The notes: a model not told the origin generated them from the sequence alone. A DNA stretch of 64,000 nt from Pseudomonadota bacterium (GCA_014584465.1 JACTMU010000111.1:1-64000), one strand, 5' to 3'; shown: positions 17,840-27,650, numbered from the stretch's first letter. Translations and numbers: made by a program.

Positions 17840-18280
17840 CTAAGGATTGAGAGTGACCTGACGACTCTGGTCGGGAAGCAACGTCAGAGAAATCTGAGAG
17901 ACCTTCCACGACTTAGGTATAAGACGAAAATCAATGCGTTCGGCCCACTCGATGAGGATGAGGCCCTGACTCTTCTGAAAGAGATCCCAAATACCAAGAG
18001 ATTCCAATTCGGCGTTTGAGGAGATACGATAAAGGTCGAGGTGGTCGATGATGCCACTCTTTGTTGGATACTCATGATGAAGAGCAAATGTGGGGGAGCT
18101 GATCTGCTTTCCACCCAAAGTCTCCACCAAGTGGCGCACAAGCTGTGTCTTTCCTACTCCCATCTTGCCTGAAATGAGAACGACCTCTTTGGGTCCCAAT
18201 TGCTTTGCAAAATCTCTTGTCCAATTTCGAAGTTCCTCAAGATTCTTCACGTTGGTTCGGGGAGCCAATGACTCCGACAT
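17840..18280 (-). CDS. tsaE: tRNA t6A biosynthesis ATPase TsaE
   Basis: Small P-loop ATPase (146 residues) that works with TsaB and TsaD to form N6-threonylcarbamoyladenosine at position 37 of ANN-decoding tRNAs. The Walker A GKMGVGKT is at 38-45, followed by the family motif SSPTFALHHEYP, HLDLYRI and the late LILIEWAERI block. Length is normal. The ATG overlaps the stop of the NAD(P)HX repair gene by 4 bp; tsaE is very often placed next to this gene in bacteria. Confidence 0.95.
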   Translation of the reverse strand: MSESLAPRTNVKNLEELRNWTRDFAKQLGPKEVVLISGKMGVGKTQLVRHLVETLGGKQISSPTFALHHEYPTKSGIIDHLDLYRISSNAELESLGIWDLFQKSQGLILIEWAERIDFRLIPKSWKVSQISLTLLPDQSRQVTLNP

Positions 18281-19791
18281 CAGATGAGTGCTCCAGAAGC
18301 AAGTCGACCCATGAGAACGGGGAGGTGATCCCTCAAGTCGGACGGGGTAAGGGCCCGCTTATCATGGCCGATGCGGACCCACTCATCGGCCATGCGTCCA
18401 TGAATGTAGGCTGCGGTCGCAGTTGCTTGGATTTGTGGAAGTCGCTGAGCCAGAAATCCTCCGATCATGCCTGTGAGAACATCTCCGGTCCCCGCTTTGG
18501 CGAGCGCAGAATTTCCGGCGAGGATGATCATGCATCTCCGTTCCACGGTAAGAATCGAACGATATCCCTTTAGAAGTAAATTGCACCCCATGACCTCAGA
18601 TCCTTTAAGGGCGTAGTGGAATCGGTCCAGTTCAATTTCGTGGGCTGAAACTTTAAGAATTCGTGAAAGTTCTCCACTGTGTGGAGTGACGATCCAAGTT
18701 TTTGGTAGTGGCAAGAGACCAAATTGAGCACACGTCGTAATAGCATCGGCATCAAGGACCACTCTTGAAAAGCCCTCTTTCTTAAGTCTTTCTATTAAGG
18801 TGGCACTCTTTTGATGAACACCAATACCTGGACCAATCGCGATTGCAGAAAACTTCTTCTTCCACAAATCGGGATCCTCAACAGTTGCGGTGAGCAACTC
18901 TGGCGTTTCTGGAAGAATCTCTTTGGGATCGGAAAAACTCGCAAAGGTGACATAGCCTGTTCCAACTCTTTGAGCTGCCTGGGCGCAAAGAACGCCTGCG
19001 CCCCACATTCCAGGCTGGCCCGCAATGACAAGGAGATGTCCATGATGAGACTTGTTGGAGGTGTCGGCCCGTTTTGGGAGATATCTTCGAGCAAGGCGTT
19101 CATTAAAACCATAATGGGTTGTCGCAACTCCTCTTAAGACCTCAAAGGGAAATCCAATCGGCATAACTCGAAGTCGTCCCACGTGTCGAGGTCCATCAGA
19201 AACAAAAAAACCAGGTTTGGCCAGGCCAAATGTGATGGTCATCGAGGCGTGAACGGCCCCTCCAAGGACAACTCCTCGATTGCAGTCAAGACCCGAAGGT
19301 GAGTCGAGGCTCACAATGGGAACTTTGCAGCTGTTCAAAGCATCGATGACTTTGAGAAAGGGCCCCTGAATCTCTCGATCCAGTCCTACACCAAAGAGGG
19401 CGTCCACAATAAACTTCGATGAACGAACCTGCTCAAGTTTTTCAGGACTCTTTTCAAGATCGATCCAACGAATTCCATGAAGTTCCGCTCGTCTGAGTTG
19501 CTTTTTAAAAAGCTCAGACCTCTTTTCTTCGGGGGCAAGGTAGAAGATATCCAGATCTCGATGCCCAAGGGAGTGAAGATGGCGAGCCAAAACAAGACCG
19601 TCCCCACCGTTGTTACCTGGGCCACAAACAATGGCAATCTTTCCACGTTTGAGTTCCGGATAGAAGGCTTGGTCAATTTCTCGAGCGGCACTGCAGCCAG
19701 CAGATTCCATCAGAATTTCGCTGCTCACCTCGTAGACCTTTTGGGTCAAGAGGTCGATTTCACGAATCTGTTCGCGACTGGCAAGTCTCAA
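18280..19791 (-). CDS. nnr: Bifunctional NAD(P)H-hydrate epimerase / ADP-dependent dehydratase
   Basis: Metabolite-repair enzyme (503 residues) that converts damaged NADHX and NADPHX back to NAD(P)H. The N-terminal epimerase half (1-210) carries SAGCSAAREI, VCGPGNNGGDGLVLARHL and the SLDSPSGLD motif with its catalytic Asp; the C-terminal ribokinase-like dehydratase half (about 235-495) carries KSHHGHLLVIAG, VTPHSGELSRIL, LLKGYRSI and AKAGTGDVLTGMIGG. The start is TTG, overlapping the pdxJ stop as TTGA, so translation is coupled to pdxJ. Confidence 0.95.
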   Translation of the reverse strand: MRLASREQIREIDLLTQKVYEVSSEILMESAGCSAAREIDQAFYPELKRGKIAIVCGPGNNGGDGLVLARHLHSLGHRDLDIFYLAPEEKRSELFKKQLRRAELHGIRWIDLEKSPEKLEQVRSSKFIVDALFGVGLDREIQGPFLKVIDALNSCKVPIVSLDSPSGLDCNRGVVLGGAVHASMTITFGLAKPGFFVSDGPRHVGRLRVMPIGFPFEVLRGVATTHYGFNERLARRYLPKRADTSNKSHHGHLLVIAGQPGMWGAGVLCAQAAQRVGTGYVTFASFSDPKEILPETPELLTATVEDPDLWKKKFSAIAIGPGIGVHQKSATLIERLKKEGFSRVVLDADAITTCAQFGLLPLPKTWIVTPHSGELSRILKVSAHEIELDRFHYALKGSEVMGCNLLLKGYRSILTVERRCMIILAGNSALAKAGTGDVLTGMIGGFLAQRLPQIQATATAAYIHGRMADEWVRIGHDKRALTPSDLRDHLPVLMGRLASGALI

Positions 19792-20522
19792 CGGCTTTTC
19801 CCTCGTACAATTTGCTTCATCTTCTTCACACTCTGCTTGATCCCCAAGGTCAGTGCATAGCAGACAATCGAGTGTCCGATGTTGAGCTCCTCAACGTGGG
19901 GAAGACGAATGATTTCAGCTGTGGTTGGCCAGTCCAACCCATGACCTGCATGAACCTCAAGACCAAGGCGGTGGGCAAGTTCAGACGCATTGGAGAGGCG
20001 AATCCACTCTCGTCTTTTTGCAGCACCCCGAGACTGAACCCACTTTCCCGTGTGAAACTCGACTGCTTGAGCTCCCGCTTCAGCTGAGGCGCGCACCTGC
20101 AAGGGATCGGGTTCTATGAACATGGTTACGGAGATCTTGAGTCGATTCAGCTGACCACAGTAGCTCTTGAGCCGTCGATTCAATGAGGCCACATCAAGCC
20201 CACCTTCCGTTGTTAGCTCGGCACGCTTTTCAGGGACAAAACAGACATGGTCAGGGCGCTCTCTTTTGGCAATTTTCAACATCTCAGAGGTGGCGGCCAT
20301 CTCAAGATTTAATGGAACAGGACATTTTTTTTTGAGCAGAGTGAGATCTTGATCTTGGATGTGTCGTCGATCCTCTCGAAGATGAAGAGTGATTTGGTCG
20401 GCACCACCTTGAATCGCCTGCAAGGTGCAGTCGAGTAGGTTTGGGTAAGAAGTGGTGCCGGCACGCACCTGCCGTAGGGTCGCAACATGATCGATGTTCA
20501 CGCCCAAGCGAATTTTTTTCAT
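19788..20522 (-). CDS. pdxJ: Pyridoxine 5'-phosphate synthase
   Basis: Last step of the DXP-dependent vitamin B6 route: condenses 3-amino-2-oxopropyl phosphate with deoxyxylulose 5-phosphate. 244 residues, full family length, TIM barrel. Diagnostic segments include LGVNIDHVATLRQ at the N-terminus, ITLHLREDRRHIQD, CFVPEKRAELTTEGGLD, VSMFIEPD-like VTMFIEPDPLQ, GLEVHAGHGLDW and EELNIGHSIV. ATG overlaps the glmM stop by 4 bp. Its place inside the cdaA-glmM operon is shared with several deltaproteobacterial genomes as far as I recall. Confidence 0.96.
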   Translation of the reverse strand: MKKIRLGVNIDHVATLRQVRAGTTSYPNLLDCTLQAIQGGADQITLHLREDRRHIQDQDLTLLKKKCPVPLNLEMAATSEMLKIAKRERPDHVCFVPEKRAELTTEGGLDVASLNRRLKSYCGQLNRLKISVTMFIEPDPLQVRASAEAGAQAVEFHTGKWVQSRGAAKRREWIRLSNASELAHRLGLEVHAGHGLDWPTTAEIIRLPHVEELNIGHSIVCYALTLGIKQSVKKMKQIVRGKSR

Positions 20523-21994
20523 GTTGAGAATCTCTTTTGAAGAAAGGTTGCGACCTCTTCTCCAAACTCATTGATCAGTCGTTCATCTTTGCCTTCCAAA
20601 AGAATTCGCACAAGTGGTTCAGTTCCGGAGAATCGAACAAAAATTCGTCCATCACCAAGAAGCTTGTCGGAGATCTTCTGAATCAATTCATTGTAACCCG
20701 GGAGCGAGGAAAGACTTCTTCTTTCCTGGACTCGGACATTGATCAGAACCTGAGGAAGTTCAGTCATGATGGCTCTAAGTTCTGAAAGTGGGTGATTTCG
20801 ATCTCGCATGACGGACATCACCTTGAGTGCTGCGATCAGTCCATCACCGGTTGTGGAATGGTTAAGAAAAATAATGTGTCCAGACTGTTCGCCTCCCAGT
20901 ACATAGGAGCTTTTCCTCATCTCCTCCACGACATTCTTGTCTCCCACATCGGCACGTACAATTCTAATATCCAATCTCTTCATGGCTTGATCCAAACCAA
21001 AGTTACTCATCTGAGTGGCTACAAAGGTGTCATGAGGAAGTATCCCTGCCTTTTTCATGTGACTTGCACAGATTGCAAGGATGTGATCTCCATTTACGAT
21101 TGAGCCTTTTTCATCACACATGATCACTCGATCTGCATCTCCGTCGAGACTGACTCCAAGGTCCGCCCGATACTTCAAAACATTTTCCACCATCTTTGAA
21201 GGATAGAGTGCGCCTGATTTGTCGTTGATGTTTGTACCATTGGGTTCGTTGCCGGTGACAACGACTTCAGCACCGAGCTCTTGAAATACTGCTGGTGCCA
21301 CCTTGTAGGCAGCTCCGTGAGCACAATCCAGGACAATTCGAAGTCCTTCCAGAGTGTGCTCCTTTGGGAACGTGTTTTTTACAAAGACGATGTAACGACC
21401 CGCACTGTCGTCAATTCTTCGAGAACGTCCAATATGGCTCCCCGTATTCAAGTAGGAGTTCAAATTGGAATGAAAGACGAGATTTTCGATTTCACGTTCA
21501 AGTTCGTCAGGGATCTTAAAGCCATCGGCTCCAAAGATCTTAATTCCATTATCTTGATAAACATTGTGTGATGCTGAAATGACAATTCCCGCATCAGCTC
21601 GCATGTTCTGAGCTAAAAATCCAATGCCCGGGGTAGGAAGAGGACCCACCAGCTGGACGTGAATGCCCATAGAATTAAGGCCGCTTGAGAGTGCCTGTTC
21701 GATCATGTAGCCGGAAAGTCGAGTGTCCTTCCCGATGACGACTTTGTGAGGACCCCCAACTCCCTTTTTTTGTTTGAGGAGATATCCGAGGGCCTGTCCG
21801 ACCTTAAGAACGATGTCTGAGGTCATCGGGAATTGATTGGCGGTTCCACGTATACCATCGGTTCCAAAGAGGCGTTGGGGAGCTTTTGTCTTCATCGGAG
21901 GGCTCATCTCTTCAATGATCTCATCATTGCGACTTTGGTTCTTCTTGGGATTCTTTGGCAGAGTTCCCGTTTGCTGGACTGCTTGTTGTGCCAT
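20519..21994 (-). CDS. glmM: Phosphoglucosamine mutase with N-terminal extension
   Basis: Converts glucosamine-6-phosphate to glucosamine-1-phosphate for UDP-GlcNAc, the precursor of peptidoglycan and LPS. The catalytic serine loop is VISASHN (Ser142), the metal loop DGDADR, and the sugar and phosphate loops GGEQSGH and RFSGTEPLVR are intact. With 491 residues it is about 40 longer than usual: the conserved RLFGTDGIRG begins only at residue 41. The start at 21994 has an excellent ribosome site (TAGGAG, seven nt away), so the extension and a 71-bp overlap with cdaR appear real. In Gram-positives GlmM binds and inhibits CdaA. Confidence 0.95.
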   Translation of the reverse strand: MAQQAVQQTGTLPKNPKKNQSRNDEIIEEMSPPMKTKAPQRLFGTDGIRGTANQFPMTSDIVLKVGQALGYLLKQKKGVGGPHKVVIGKDTRLSGYMIEQALSSGLNSMGIHVQLVGPLPTPGIGFLAQNMRADAGIVISASHNVYQDNGIKIFGADGFKIPDELEREIENLVFHSNLNSYLNTGSHIGRSRRIDDSAGRYIVFVKNTFPKEHTLEGLRIVLDCAHGAAYKVAPAVFQELGAEVVVTGNEPNGTNINDKSGALYPSKMVENVLKYRADLGVSLDGDADRVIMCDEKGSIVNGDHILAICASHMKKAGILPHDTFVATQMSNFGLDQAMKRLDIRIVRADVGDKNVVEEMRKSSYVLGGEQSGHIIFLNHSTTGDGLIAALKVMSVMRDRNHPLSELRAIMTELPQVLINVRVQERRSLSSLPGYNELIQKISDKLLGDGRIFVRFSGTEPLVRILLEGKDERLINEFGEEVATFLQKRFST

Positions 21995-22439
21995 GGTCGA
22001 CTCCTATATCCTCAGGCGGTTCGCGCTCAAACCTTCGCAAATGCACGGTGACCGAATTAGGTTCAAACGAGAGTACTCTGAGGTCTCTTGGCAAGTCAAT
22101 TTTTTCAGAGGAAAGTGAGATCTGGTGATGACCTGGGGAGAGGCCTGTCAAATCGAGTGTCAATGGGCGCTTACTTTGAAGAAATTTCTTAAGGACGATC
22201 CGAGGACCAATCACTTCGACGCGAATCGACCGAGTCGGGGAGTTGGCAATGACGTGATCTTGCGCCAACTGAAATTCAATCTGAACAGTCTTGTTTGCAA
22301 TGTCTCTCTCGCCTTTGACCGCAACCCAGAGAACCATGGTGACAAATAGAGCAACCAATTTGTAGCTGAAGTTTTCATTGAACCAGCTGGGCCAAAAGTC
22401 GGAGGCCCATCGAGAGGGAGGGTTCGTGGATGTCTTCAC
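21924..22439 (-). CDS. cdaR: YbbR-domain protein (CdaR-like regulator of diadenylate cyclase)
   Basis: 171 residues: a cytoplasmic N-terminus, one membrane helix (YKLVALFVTMVLWVAV, about 26-41), one YbbR domain (45-140) containing the typical GPRIVLKKFL and LDLTGLSPGHHQISL segments, and a Ser/Glu-rich, low-complexity tail. Most CdaR proteins carry two to four YbbR domains, so this is a minimal form. By analogy with Firmicutes it should interact with CdaA in the membrane and tune c-di-AMP synthesis. It is coupled to cdaA by a 4-bp overlap, and its tail is encoded in the region that overlaps glmM. Confidence 0.88.
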   Translation of the reverse strand: MKTSTNPPSRWASDFWPSWFNENFSYKLVALFVTMVLWVAVKGERDIANKTVQIEFQLAQDHVIANSPTRSIRVEVIGPRIVLKKFLQSKRPLTLDLTGLSPGHHQISLSSEKIDLPRDLRVLSFEPNSVTVHLRRFEREPPEDIGVDHGTTSSPANGNSAKESQEEPKSQ

Positions 22440-23236
22440 AGAGTCCCCCTTTCGGTGCGATACTTGAGTCCATAGACATCGTAGAGTGTCTGCCGCAGTT
22501 CCGAGAGTCCCACTTGGGGTGTGAACTGGCCCCCATGGGCAATGCCAATGGCACTCTTTTCTTCGCTGACCACAATGACGATGGCATCGGTCTCTTCAGT
22601 AAGGCCAATGGCAGCCCTGTGTCGAGTTCCTAAGTTTTTGTCTAGAATGGGATTCTTACTTAGGGGAAGGAAACATCCCGCCATGGCCATACGACCTTTT
22701 CGAATGATGACGGCTCCGTCGTGGAGTGGACTGGTCGTATGAAATAGAGAAAGGAGCAGTTCGGCAGTAATGTTGGAATCAAGCTCCGTTCCAACCTCTA
22801 TGAAGTACTCAAGACCAATCTCTCTTTCTAGAACAATGAGTGCTCCAAAACCACGGTCGGCGAGTTGAACGGCAGCCTTGGCGATCTCTTCCACAATTTG
22901 GGTCTCTTGTGCTACGTTGCTGCCAAACAGGAAGGGATTGCTTCCGATTTGAGCTAAAGCGCGGCGAATTTCACCCTGAAACAGGATCACCACGATGACA
23001 AAGAGGTTTGAAAAGAATTTTTCAAGGATCCAGTTGAAGGTGGCCCACTCAGCCCAAATGCTAGAGATGTAAGCGATGGCCACAATGCCCAGACCTGAAA
23101 AGATTTGAACTGCACCTGAACTTTTGATCAAGAGGAGGATTCGATAGACAACCAACCAGACCAAAAGAAGGTCGATCAGATCCATAAATCGGATGGTCGT
23201 AAGGATGAGTTTTAAATTCTCAATCACTGTCTGCAC
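22436..23236 (-). CDS. cdaA: Diadenylate cyclase (c-di-AMP synthase)
   Basis: Membrane enzyme that joins two ATP into cyclic di-AMP. 266 residues: three membrane helices in the first 95, then the DAC domain with the substrate motifs DGA (173-175, in SPLHDGAVII) and RHR (205-207, in GTRHRAAIG), both intact. The start is GTG with AAGG eight nt upstream. The gene order ftsH-cdaA-cdaR-glmM recalls the conserved cdaA-cdaR-glmM cluster of Firmicutes and implies that cell-wall synthesis and c-di-AMP are linked here. No phosphodiesterase or c-di-AMP receptor is visible in the window. Confidence 0.95.
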   Translation of the reverse strand: MQTVIENLKLILTTIRFMDLIDLLLVWLVVYRILLLIKSSGAVQIFSGLGIVAIAYISSIWAEWATFNWILEKFFSNLFVIVVILFQGEIRRALAQIGSNPFLFGSNVAQETQIVEEIAKAAVQLADRGFGALIVLEREIGLEYFIEVGTELDSNITAELLLSLFHTTSPLHDGAVIIRKGRMAMAGCFLPLSKNPILDKNLGTRHRAAIGLTEETDAIVIVVSEEKSAIGIAHGGQFTPQVGLSELRQTLYDVYGLKYRTERGTL

Positions 23237-23266
23237 GTCGTGTGCCTTTCAACACTCAAAACAGCA

Positions 23267-25243
23267 TCATGCTGTCACTGGATCTGCACTTCCTAGAGGA
23301 TCTTTCTTCTCATCACTTTGCGTTTGAGCTTCCGCTCCTGCGCTGGAACTTTCTTGAGAGGCCGAGGCATTTTCATCGGCCAGCTCTTTTTTTCGAGATT
23401 CGCGAGCCGTACGAATTTCACTAACCCCACCACCCTTTACAATTATATCGACCTCGGAACCATCGATCGTCTCATATTCAAGTAGGATCTTGGCAAGACC
23501 GTGGAGTTTATCCTCATGAATCTTAAGTATCTCCACAGCCTTCTTGTATCCAGCTGTGACCAGATCATACACCTCCTGGTCGATCTCCTCTGCTTTGGAT
23601 TCAGAATAGTCCTTGGTTTGGTTTGTGGACATCCCCAAAAAGACAGGACCCTCTCTCTTTTCATAGCTCAATGGACCCAATTTTTCGCTCATGCCCCATT
23701 CACAAACCATTCGTCGTGCAATTTCGGTGGCGCGCTCAATGTCGTTTCCAGCCCCCGTGGTAGAGTCCTTAAAGATAAGCTCTTCGGCTGCACGACCACC
23801 AAATAGAAAGGCAATCATATTGTTGGCCTTGGTTCTGCTGAGGTTGAGGCGTTCCTCTTCAGGAAGAGTCTGGGTAAGACCCAGCGCCATTCCTCGTGGG
23901 ATGATGGTCACTTTGTGAATAGGATCTGTTCCTGGAAGAAACTTGCCAACAAGCGCATGTCCAGCCTCATGGTAGGCTGTGATCTTTCGATCCTCATCGC
24001 TGATGACCATCGATTTTCGTTCTGAGCCCATCATCACCTTATCTTTTGCCCGTTCAAGGTCATCCATGTCGATCTTATTTTTATTTCCTCGTGCGGCCAG
24101 CAGTGCGGCCTCATTGACGAGGTTTTCAAGATCGGCCCCCGAAAAACCAGGAGTTCCTTTCGATATGGTTTCAAGATCGACCTCCGTGGAGAGGGGGGTC
24201 TTCTTGGCGTGGACCTCAAGGATCTTCTTTCGACCCGAGTAGTCTGGCTTACTCACCACGACCCTTCGATCAAATCGGCCGGGACGCAAAAGCGCTGGAT
24301 CTAGCACATCAGGACGGTTGGTTGCGGCAATGAGGATGACTCCTTCATTGCTTTCAAACCCGTCCATTTCAACCAGCAGTTGGTTGAGGGTCTGTTCACG
24401 TTCATCGTGGCCTCCGCCCATGCCAGCTCCACGGTGACGACCGACCGCATCGATTTCGTCAATAAAGATCAAGCAAGGCGCATTTTTCTTTCCCTGCTCA
24501 AAGAGGTCACGCACTCGACTCGCCCCGACCCCGACGAACATCTCCACAAAGTCCGATCCTGAAATTGAAAAGAAGGGAACGCCGGCTTCCCCTGCAACAG
24601 CTCTTGCCAGAAGAGTCTTTCCGGTTCCTGGGGGCCCGATCAAAAGAACCCCTTTGGGGATCCTCCCGCCCAAGCGTGTGAACTTCTTGGGCTCTTTCAA
24701 AAACGCCACAATCTCCTGAAGTTCCTCCTTGGCCTCATCAACACCTGCAACATCACTGAAGGTCACCTTGCGCTTACTTTCGTTCAGAAGTCGGGCACGA
24801 CTCTTCCCAAAACTCATCGCCTTTCCACCACCGATCTGGATCTGTCTCATAAAGAACATAAACATACCGATGATCAAAAGTAGTGGAAGCCAATTGATCA
24901 GCAGAGCCTGCAAGAGGCCATTGGATTCCGAGTGTTCGTAGTTGGGAATGATTCCATATTTCTTAAGTGCCTCAAAACCGGAGTCTCCCGTATTTCCAAC
25001 AATACTGAAGGTCTTGCCGCCATACTGCTTTTCAAACTCGGGTTTGACCTCACCGACGATTTCGCGTGAATCTTCACGAAACGTGACCGATTGAATCTCG
25101 TTTCGCTCCAACGCCTCAATGAACTTTGAGTAGTTGAAGTTGGCAATGACGGATTGGCGTTGATGCTCATACATTTGAAATAGAAGTATCGCAACAACCA
25201 CCAAAACGGCCCACAAGGCCAATGTCTTTTGAGGTGAACGCAT
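23267..25243 (-). CDS. ftsH: ATP-dependent zinc metalloprotease FtsH
   Basis: Membrane-bound AAA+ protease that degrades misfolded membrane proteins and regulatory proteins. 658 residues: a membrane helix at 7-24, periplasmic domain, second helix at 114-132, AAA domain with Walker A GPPGTGKT (203-210), Walker B IFIDE and the second region of homology with its arginine fingers (RPGRFDR), then the M41 protease with the zinc motif HEAGH (425-429). The C-terminal tail is Ser/Gln/Glu-rich. It starts 30 bp upstream of cdaA and is the first gene of the long minus-strand operon. AGGGG lies ten nt upstream of the ATG. Confidence 0.97.
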   Translation of the reverse strand: MRSPQKTLALWAVLVVVAILLFQMYEHQRQSVIANFNYSKFIEALERNEIQSVTFREDSREIVGEVKPEFEKQYGGKTFSIVGNTGDSGFEALKKYGIIPNYEHSESNGLLQALLINWLPLLLIIGMFMFFMRQIQIGGGKAMSFGKSRARLLNESKRKVTFSDVAGVDEAKEELQEIVAFLKEPKKFTRLGGRIPKGVLLIGPPGTGKTLLARAVAGEAGVPFFSISGSDFVEMFVGVGASRVRDLFEQGKKNAPCLIFIDEIDAVGRHRGAGMGGGHDEREQTLNQLLVEMDGFESNEGVILIAATNRPDVLDPALLRPGRFDRRVVVSKPDYSGRKKILEVHAKKTPLSTEVDLETISKGTPGFSGADLENLVNEAALLAARGNKNKIDMDDLERAKDKVMMGSERKSMVISDEDRKITAYHEAGHALVGKFLPGTDPIHKVTIIPRGMALGLTQTLPEEERLNLSRTKANNMIAFLFGGRAAEELIFKDSTTGAGNDIERATEIARRMVCEWGMSEKLGPLSYEKREGPVFLGMSTNQTKDYSESKAEEIDQEVYDLVTAGYKKAVEILKIHEDKLHGLAKILLEYETIDGSEVDIIVKGGGVSEIRTARESRKKELADENASASQESSSAGAEAQTQSDEKKDPLGSADPVTA

Positions 25244-25472
25244 GATCTAAACCCCTCTCTTATCCTCTTTTTTCTCTATCAAAATGCCGAGGTGAAAAAC
25301 AAAAATCTTCTCTTCTCACGGACGACAGCATGAACATAGGTAACAACCTCATGAAGAATATCATATAAGCTCCACATCAGCAAAGAATCATGCAATCCTG
25401 CGACTTTGCCCGCCTGAAGATGAGGATTTCGCAGTCTCGACGCGCAATATTACTTCGTCTGGACAGAACCTT

Positions 25473-25500
25473 AGGCACTCTCCTCTAGGCACTCTCTTTT
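25473..25500. repeat. 14-bp tandem duplication at the end of the cyclase gene
   Basis: AGGCACTCTCCTCT (25473-25486) is followed directly by AGGCACTCTCTTTT (25487-25500), 12 of 14 identical. The cyclase stop codon lies at the joint. The remaining gap up to ftsH (25244-25472) contains no gene. Confidence 0.7.
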
Positions 25501-27650
25501 AGACCAAGTAGATCAAAGTGCTGGTCGATCTTGGATTTGAGCTTTTCATCGGAAGTTGCATGGTAAAGGGAGCGAAGAAATCCCATCTGATCTTCGCTTT
25601 GAATGGCCTTGATGGCCTGCAGAGCCTGGTGGGAGATCGAGTCGTGGGAGTGTGCAATGAAGCTGGGGAGCTTGAGTATAATGTCTTGAAAGCGTCGATG
25701 GGCTGCAAGGTAGATCGGGTTGTGGTGTCGGTAGTGGGTGCCAATCATGCCGACAGCATAGAGGCCAGAGGCCACAAAGAGTGGATCCTTGTTCTTCAGC
25801 ATGAACCAAATCTCTCGAATCACCCGTCCTGTAATCTCGATTTTCCCGTGGCGAATCAGAAGATTTGAGAGAAGCCTTCCATTTCCGGTGCTATGAAAGT
25901 GTCTGTAAGAGATGGGTGCATTCAAAGAATCAACAAGGACATCCTGCTCGATGAGCGTGGCTGTTAAGCGAGGGGAATCGATGGCTAAGACTTGGCGATG
26001 AGTTGCGTTAAGTTCGGGGTCAAGATTCTCAGCCGTCAGAAGATGATCTGCACATCCCACTAGAGCTGTCAGACGTTTAATGAGGTTCGAGGGATCTTCT
26101 GCTTTTGGAAGATGAGAGAGGAGCTCTTGAAGAAGCATCTGATACCCCTCTTTAAACTCAAGTACCGATTGTTTGAGTTTTACGCTTCGAAACACTAGAA
26201 TGATTGAAAAGAAAAGCGAGTCCTCAATCTGCCTCTCATTTTTCTTAAGAAACTCAAACATCTCTCTTATGTCTGCGTTGGATCGATAAAAAACTACGAG
26301 AGAATGGAGGCTGCTCTCTCGCTTCTCCTTGAGAAGCTCAAGGAGGGGTCTGTGTGATCGATAAGAGTAGAGCGGACGTGAACCTCCGGGCACACCTCTT
26401 AGAACAACCTCCTGCTCCAGTTCACCTGTGCAGAGAGGTTCTATCCGTGTTGCCACCTCTTTGCCGTAGTAGATGGTGTGAGACGCCTTTTCATGGATAT
26501 GGGATAAGATCCGTACGGTTTCAATGAGAATGCCACCTGCCAGGGAGTGTCCGTTGACAAGCCTACCAAATCGAAGGGACCCATGAGCCACTGAGGACTT
26601 CACAATCCAGGGACAGCCGATTTCCGTTTTTGTATGGTCTGAAAATAGGTCGGCCTCTTGATGGATTGTACGAATGCAACTGACTGCGGCAAGTGCGGAG
26701 TTCTCATGTTCTTCATCTTTGAAGTAGTAAATCACCTCATCTCCAATGAACTCGTACACGTATCCTCCATACCTTGAGATGGTGTGGCTGATCAGGACAA
26801 AGAAATCGTGGATGCTCTCCATGAACTTTTCTCGATCGGATCGGTTGAACATGGTCGAAAAATCATTGATGTCTGTGCGGACAAGTGTGCAATCAAAGGA
26901 GTAAGGAGGCTCACGGCCCGAAGAGAGCTCGCGTTTGAGGGCCGGCAAGAGATGTTCATTGAGGGTTTGATTTTCCTTTGAGAGATCTTCGATCTGTCTT
27001 TCGTAGAGTGAGAGCCCTCGAAGGAGAAGGTCTGCTTCGGTGGATTTTGGCTTAATCTTTTTGCTTCCCAAACGATCGGGACTTTTGAGCGCGGAGATGA
27101 GCTGGTAGATTTCGCGAAAGAAGAAGAACCCAATGATCGCAACTAAGAATACCACCAGAATGTTGTTGCTGTCTGTGTGTCGTGCGTGCGATTGGAGGCT
27201 TCGATCAAAGAATCTGATCTTATCCACAAGACGAAAACCAATGGTCAGAATGTTCTCGCCGACCTTCGTGCTTGCGTAGATGATGTTCTCTTCAGGATCA
27301 CTCATGAGTTGATCGACTGTTGGACTGTATTGGTCGAGAGGACCCATGGAGGCCCAAGGGTCGTTGGATCGAAGGGTCTGGTTTTGATTCCAAAGAAAGT
27401 AGAAATCAAAGTGTCGTCCCTCAACGGCCTGATCAAGGTAAGAATAGATCGCTTGTTCATTGCCCGTTTGTTCTAGAATTTTGACAGTTCCAATGTAAAT
27501 GTAGATGTTCAGTGCCTGCTGATCTTCATATTTTACACGATACTCTCGTAGGTAATTGATGATTTCCAGTTTGGATGCGATGTTGTAGATCGCTCCCAGA
27601 GCCACCAGAAATAGGACAAATGTTGGAATTCTAGATAGGAACAACTTCAT
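25485..27650 (-). CDS. Membrane class III nucleotide cyclase with N-terminal sensor and helical C-terminal region
   Basis: 721 residues. Membrane helices at about 10-28 and 165-182 enclose a periplasmic sensor of about 130 residues with a coiled-coil-like start (INYLREYRVKYEDQQAL). A cytoplasmic coiled coil leads to a class III cyclase domain (about 245-420): VRTDINDFSTMF with the metal-binding aspartates, GGYVYEFIGDEVIYYF with the second metal Asp, and the glycine-rich SVAHGSLRFG. Substrate (ATP or GTP) cannot be decided. The last 300 residues are alpha-helical, with HEAT-like pieces (DPLFVASGLYAVGMIG, SISHQALQAIKAI). Its ATG overlaps the stop of the secreted protein upstream. Confidence 0.85.
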   Translation of the reverse strand: MKLFLSRIPTFVLFLVALGAIYNIASKLEIINYLREYRVKYEDQQALNIYIYIGTVKILEQTGNEQAIYSYLDQAVEGRHFDFYFLWNQNQTLRSNDPWASMGPLDQYSPTVDQLMSDPEENIIYASTKVGENILTIGFRLVDKIRFFDRSLQSHARHTDSNNILVVFLVAIIGFFFFREIYQLISALKSPDRLGSKKIKPKSTEADLLLRGLSLYERQIEDLSKENQTLNEHLLPALKRELSSGREPPYSFDCTLVRTDINDFSTMFNRSDREKFMESIHDFFVLISHTISRYGGYVYEFIGDEVIYYFKDEEHENSALAAVSCIRTIHQEADLFSDHTKTEIGCPWIVKSSVAHGSLRFGRLVNGHSLAGGILIETVRILSHIHEKASHTIYYGKEVATRIEPLCTGELEQEVVLRGVPGGSRPLYSYRSHRPLLELLKEKRESSLHSLVVFYRSNADIREMFEFLKKNERQIEDSLFFSIILVFRSVKLKQSVLEFKEGYQMLLQELLSHLPKAEDPSNLIKRLTALVGCADHLLTAENLDPELNATHRQVLAIDSPRLTATLIEQDVLVDSLNAPISYRHFHSTGNGRLLSNLLIRHGKIEITGRVIREIWFMLKNKDPLFVASGLYAVGMIGTHYRHHNPIYLAAHRRFQDIILKLPSFIAHSHDSISHQALQAIKAIQSEDQMGFLRSLYHATSDEKLKSKIDQHFDLLGLKESA

